Source of the DNA: CAZMCT01 sp964564785
GTDB taxonomy: Bacteria; Planctomycetota; Phycisphaerae; UBA1845; Fen-1342
NCBI GenBank assembly: GCA_964564785.1
Contig: CAZMCT010000055.1
Location: 1 to 24,147, forward strand
Direction of reading: 5' to 3'
Length of the DNA: 24,147 nt
Below the pieces are notes generated by a model, which was not told the DNA's origin, did no database searches, and was given only the letters and a program-made list of their open reading frames with translations. Of the stretch, positions 21,820 to 24,147 are shown in pieces (position 1 is the stretch's first letter; each line of letters opens with the position of its first letter). Position numbers and translations under genes: made by a program.

Positions 21820-22617
21820 TCACACTCTCCGCCCCACGAAATCCGCGAACCGCGGGAACAACGTCATGAGCCCCGCCGCGACGAGCCCGAGCCGGCTCGG
21901 CCAGACCTCCGGTACAGGCCGACGCAGACAGCGCACGACGGCCGCGGCAACGTGCTCGGCGGACTGCACGAACGCCCTCGGTGCATCTCCGTGTGGCCGG
22001 CGCGGGTCGGGCGAGCGGCCGGACAACCGGGCAGCGGTGTTGAAGAACTCGGTCCGGGTGGTCACCGGATGCACCGAGGACACGTCGATGCGGTGGGGAG
22101 CGAGCTCGAGCCGCATCGCACGGCAGAAGTGGTTCTGGGCCGCCTTCGTAGCCGAGTAGGCCGCAAAGTTCGGCATCGTGAACTTCGCGACGGCGCTCGA
22201 GCACATGAGCAGGTGCCCCGGCCGGGCGCCCGCGATGAGCCGCCGGGCCGCCTCGCTGACCAGATCGAGGGCGGCGAAGAAATTGACTTCGAAGATCTGC
22301 CGCAGCTCTTGCGGCGTGAGCTCGTGCGAGGCCTTCTTGAACCCGTAACCGGCGTTTGCGAAAACGACGTCAAAACGCCCGAAACGCGTTTGGGCCGCGT
22401 CGAGCAGGCGAGCTGTCATCGACGGCTCCGTCACGTCCCCGACGACGAGCTCCGCGTCGCGCCCCAGCGCTCGCACCCGCTGGGCCACGTCCGTCAGACG
22501 CGGCCGGTCGCGCCCGTGCAGCACGAGGTGCATGCCGGCCCGAGCGGCCGTCGCGGCCCCAATCCCCGAGCTGGCGCCGGTAATGACGAGCACCTTGTCG
22601 GCGAGCAAACGCGGCAT
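21820..22617 (-). CDS. Short-chain dehydrogenase/reductase
   Basis: NAD(P)-dependent oxidoreductase of the classical SDR family, 265 residues. TGASSGIG is at 13-20, NAG at 88-90, Ser140/141 and Tyr154-x3-Lys158 (YSATK) form the catalytic set, and 'VHPVTTRTEFF' follows. The start at 22617 gives the standard 'LADKVLVITGASSGIG' N-terminus; the open frame upstream overlaps tpiA and is not SDR-like. The helix after GIG seems three to four residues shorter than usual (GIGAATAARAGMHLVL). Substrate unknown; the C-terminal 'GLMTLFPRFADFVGRRV' resembles SDRs annotated as acting on lipids or retinol-like compounds, but this is weak. It is divergent from tpiA. Confidence 0.88.
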   Translation of the reverse strand: MPRLLADKVLVITGASSGIGAATAARAGMHLVLHGRDRPRLTDVAQRVRALGRDAELVVGDVTEPSMTARLLDAAQTRFGRFDVVFANAGYGFKKASHELTPQELRQIFEVNFFAALDLVSEAARRLIAGARPGHLLMCSSAVAKFTMPNFAAYSATKAAQNHFCRAMRLELAPHRIDVSSVHPVTTRTEFFNTAARLSGRSPDPRRPHGDAPRAFVQSAEHVAAAVVRCLRRPVPEVWPSRLGLVAAGLMTLFPRFADFVGRRV

Positions 22618-22630
22618 GCGGCGGATTGTA
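22615..22630 (-). promoter_or_regulatory. Candidate -10 (TACAAT) seven bases before the dehydrogenase ATG
   Basis: On the minus strand TACAAT (22630-22625) is followed by seven bases and the ATG at 22617. No Shine-Dalgarno can fit, again suggesting a leaderless transcript. Confidence 0.45.
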
Positions 22631-22655
22631 GCGCTTCGCCCCATGGGCGTAGAAT
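22626..22655 (+). promoter_or_regulatory. Candidate tpiA promoter, TTGTAG-N18-TAGAAT
   Basis: TTGTAG (22626-22631) and TAGAAT (22650-22655) are 18 bases apart. The -35 overlaps the -10 of the divergent dehydrogenase gene, so the two promoters would compete for polymerase. Confidence 0.4.
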
Positions 22656-22731
22656 GCCCGGCCTGCGGGCGGTGCGGAGTTTCTGTTTCGGCCGCGGCGA
22701 ACGGCCGGGAACGACGTGCGAGGTACAGGCC

Positions 22732-23499
22732 ATGCGACGCAAGCTCATCGTCGGCAACTGGAAAATGAACCTCAACCTGGCTCAGGCACGTGCGCTCGTC
22801 GCCGGGATCCGGGCGGGCCTGGAGGCGAGCCGGGCTGCGGACCGCGTGGAGGTCGCCGTCTGCCCGCCCGCCGTATACGTGGCACCGGTGATCGACGCGG
22901 CACGCGGGACGATGGTCCAAGTCGGAGCACAGGACGTGTTCTTTGAGGATTCGGGCGCGTTCACGGGAGAGATTTCTGCGGGAATGCTCGCTGACATCGG
23001 CGCGAAGTTTGTTATTATAGGACATAGTGAACGAAGGCACACCATCGGCCACCTCGAAGACGACCGGATCATCAACCTGAAGGTGCGGGCTGCACACCGC
23101 GCCGGCCTGACGCCGATTCTCTGCGTGGGCGAGACGCTTTCCGAGCGCAAGTCAGGCCAGACCATGGACGTACTGACGTTCCAGATCACGGCGGACCTGG
23201 TTGGGGTCGATCTGACGCGGGATACCGTAATCGCTTACGAGCCGGTGTGGGCGATCGGAACCGGGCAGAACGCGACACCCGAGCAGGCTCAGGAGGCCCA
23301 TGCTCACCTGCGCAGCCAGCTTCGCAAGTTGGGCGGCGTGCGGGGCGACGAGATTCGGATTTTGTACGGCGGGAGCGTGAAACCGGAGAATGCCGGCGAG
23401 ATTATGCAACAACGGGACGTGGACGGCGGGCTGATCGGCGGGGCGAGCCTCAAGGCGGACTCGTTCCTGGGCATCGTTTCGGCCGCGGCGGGCGTTTGA
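22732..23499 (+). CDS. tpiA: Triose-phosphate isomerase
   Basis: Interconverts dihydroxyacetone phosphate and glyceraldehyde 3-phosphate in glycolysis. The 255 residues match the family. GNWKMN with Lys11, IIGHSERR with His98, and AYEPVWAIGTG with the catalytic Glu170 are all present, as is the C-terminal 'ILYGGSVKPENA' phosphate loop. The start at 22732 gives the canonical N-terminus (MRRKLIVGNWKMN), with GAGG about eight bases upstream. The codons for FVIIGHSERR are unusually AT-rich (including ATA, AGT and AGG) within an otherwise GC-rich gene and contain a promoter-like sequence. secG lies downstream across a 196-base repeat-bearing gap. Confidence 0.97.
   Translation: MRRKLIVGNWKMNLNLAQARALVAGIRAGLEASRAADRVEVAVCPPAVYVAPVIDAARGTMVQVGAQDVFFEDSGAFTGEISAGMLADIGAKFVIIGHSERRHTIGHLEDDRIINLKVRAAHRAGLTPILCVGETLSERKSGQTMDVLTFQITADLVGVDLTRDTVIAYEPVWAIGTGQNATPEQAQEAHAHLRSQLRKLGGVRGDEIRILYGGSVKPENAGEIMQQRDVDGGLIGGASLKADSFLGIVSAAAGV
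22991..23018 (+). promoter_or_regulatory. Promoter-like sequence inside tpiA, CTGACA-N16-TATTAT
   Basis: CTGACA (22991-22996) and TATTAT (23013-23018) are each five of six to consensus and 16 bases apart, within coding sequence. The opposite strand of the same spot reads TATAAT. It may drive secG or be a by-product of unusual codon choice. Confidence 0.35.
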
Positions 23500-23537
23500 A
23501 GCCGCGGGTCAGGTCGGAATTCGAGCTGTCCCCTCCT
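23500..23537 (+). repeat. 38-base direct repeat, unit 1
   Basis: Starts directly after the tpiA stop codon with AGCCGCGGGTCAGG and ends GAGCTGTCCCCTCCT. Unit 2 is identical, 66 bases further on. Confidence 0.9.
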
Positions 23538-23565
23538 ACGCATAGGCAACCGGCATAAACCGGGG

Positions 23566-23603
23566 AGCCGCGGGTCAGGTCGGAATTCGAGCTGTCCCCT
23601 CCT
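23566..23603 (+). repeat. 38-base direct repeat, unit 2
   Basis: Identical to unit 1 over 38 bases, including the GGTCGGAATTCGAGCTG core. The 28-base spacer is unrelated. The pair resembles REP-type dispersed repeats; no cognate transposase is in the window. Confidence 0.9.
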
Positions 23604-23625
23604 CGCGAGCGCGGGGGGTGGGCGT

Positions 23626-23631
23626 TATACT
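23626..23631 (+). promoter_or_regulatory. Weak -10 candidate (TATACT) before secG
   Basis: TATACT lies 64 bases before the secG ATG. No -35 is apparent at 16-18 bases. Confidence 0.3.
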
Positions 23632-23695
23632 GCTGTGTTCGCGCGGCGTGCGATGGGCGCGCCGGGCCGGTGACTTCTGCAAAGTTGAGCAAACG

Positions 23696-24147
23696 ATGAT
23701 TCTGGCCGCCTGGTATCACATGATTCTGGCGTTTTTCTTCGCCGTCCTCGGCGTGCTGCTGATGCTGGTGATCCTGCTGCAACGGGGCAAGGGCGTCGGG
23801 CTGGCCGGGGCGTTTGGCGGGACCGGGGGGTCGTCGGCGTTCGGTGCCAAGACCGGTGACGTCCTAACCTGGATTACCATCGTGGGCGCGGCGACCTTGC
23901 TGACGTACACGGTCATTCTCAACTACGTATTCGCTGACAGGCCCGTGCCGCGCGGGGCCCCTCCCGCCGCACCAATCGCCCCGGGACCGCAGAATATCCC
24001 GCTGACACCCGCCACGCCCCCGCCGATGAACCAGCCGCCCCCAGGTTCGCCGGCAAACCCCGTACGGCTCGAGATTCAACCGCCCGGCCAGCAGGCGCCG
24101 GCCGCTCCCGGGCCCGTGACGGCGACCCCCGCGCAAAGCCCCGGCAC
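23696..24147 (+). CDS. secG: Preprotein translocase subunit SecG, C-terminus off window
   Basis: Small membrane subunit of the SecYEG export channel. Two membrane segments are visible (about residues 5-25 and 55-78), separated by the SecG signature 'VILLQRGKGVGLAGAFGG', then 'SSAFGAKTGDVLTWIT'. An unusually long Pro/Ala/Gly-rich cytosolic tail follows and is still open at the right edge, so the protein exceeds 150 residues against about 75-130 for most SecG proteins. The ATG at 23696 is followed by hydrophobic residues as expected. Adjacency to tpiA is common in bacteria. Confidence 0.93.
   Translation, partial: MILAAWYHMILAFFFAVLGVLLMLVILLQRGKGVGLAGAFGGTGGSSAFGAKTGDVLTWITIVGAATLLTYTVILNYVFADRPVPRGAPPAAPIAPGPQNIPLTPATPPPMNQPPPGSPANPVRLEIQPPGQQAPAAPGPVTATPAQSPG

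Overview
The window is very GC-rich, densely coded bacterial DNA, most likely from a planctomycete and perhaps a Phycisphaerae-like lineage. The main clue is the secreted protein at the left edge. It carries a 'GACC-x-DG-x-C' Cys-rich motif and a dockerin-like 'D-x-N-x-DG-x-x-D-F-x-D-I-N-P-F' calcium-binding pair, a combination I associate with planctomycete exported proteins. The many palindromic intergenic repeats also fit. The assignment rests on family recognition, not on a search.

Layout, left to right. (1) 1-3400, minus: a large secreted multidomain protein with a dockerin-like pair and a sialidase-type Asp-box propeller. It runs off the left edge and has a frame change inside the dockerin pair. 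(2) 3785-4543, plus: a YycJ/WalJ-type metallo-beta-lactamase-fold protein, convergent with a small Cys-rich protein (4679-5014, minus) that has a long, structured leader. (3) galE (minus) and mutS (plus) are divergent; mutS carries a palindromic repeat inside its reading frame. (4) A TrkH-like potassium transporter homologue. (5) neuA-neuB-neuC for a nonulosonic (sialic-acid-like) acid and its CMP activation, joined by two ATGA overlaps. (6) A membrane HdrD-like iron-sulfur protein followed by a dodecin of the calcium/non-flavin type. (7) queA and a short, divergent alanine racemase. (8) An MTAP-fold protein with a rewritten active site, 3 bases ahead of an amidohydrolase deaminase. (9) A convergent short-chain dehydrogenase, then tpiA and the start of secG, which runs off the right edge.

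Functionally this is mostly housekeeping: mismatch repair, glycolysis, queuosine, cell-wall D-alanine and Sec export. Two accessory modules stand out, the surface-sugar cassette and the nucleoside cleavage/deamination pair. Intergenic spaces are occupied by at least four families of palindromic or direct repeats. Several genes (the YycJ-like gene, mutS, the alanine racemase and the dehydrogenase) show a -10-like hexamer 6-7 bases before the start codon and no usable Shine-Dalgarno, suggesting leaderless transcripts. Others (the small Cys-rich gene, galE, neuA, the TrkH-like gene and the MTAP-like gene) have clear ribosome binding sites. The most novel candidate system is the MTAP-like/amidohydrolase pair. 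I saw no tRNA, rRNA, CRISPR array, transposase or phage gene.
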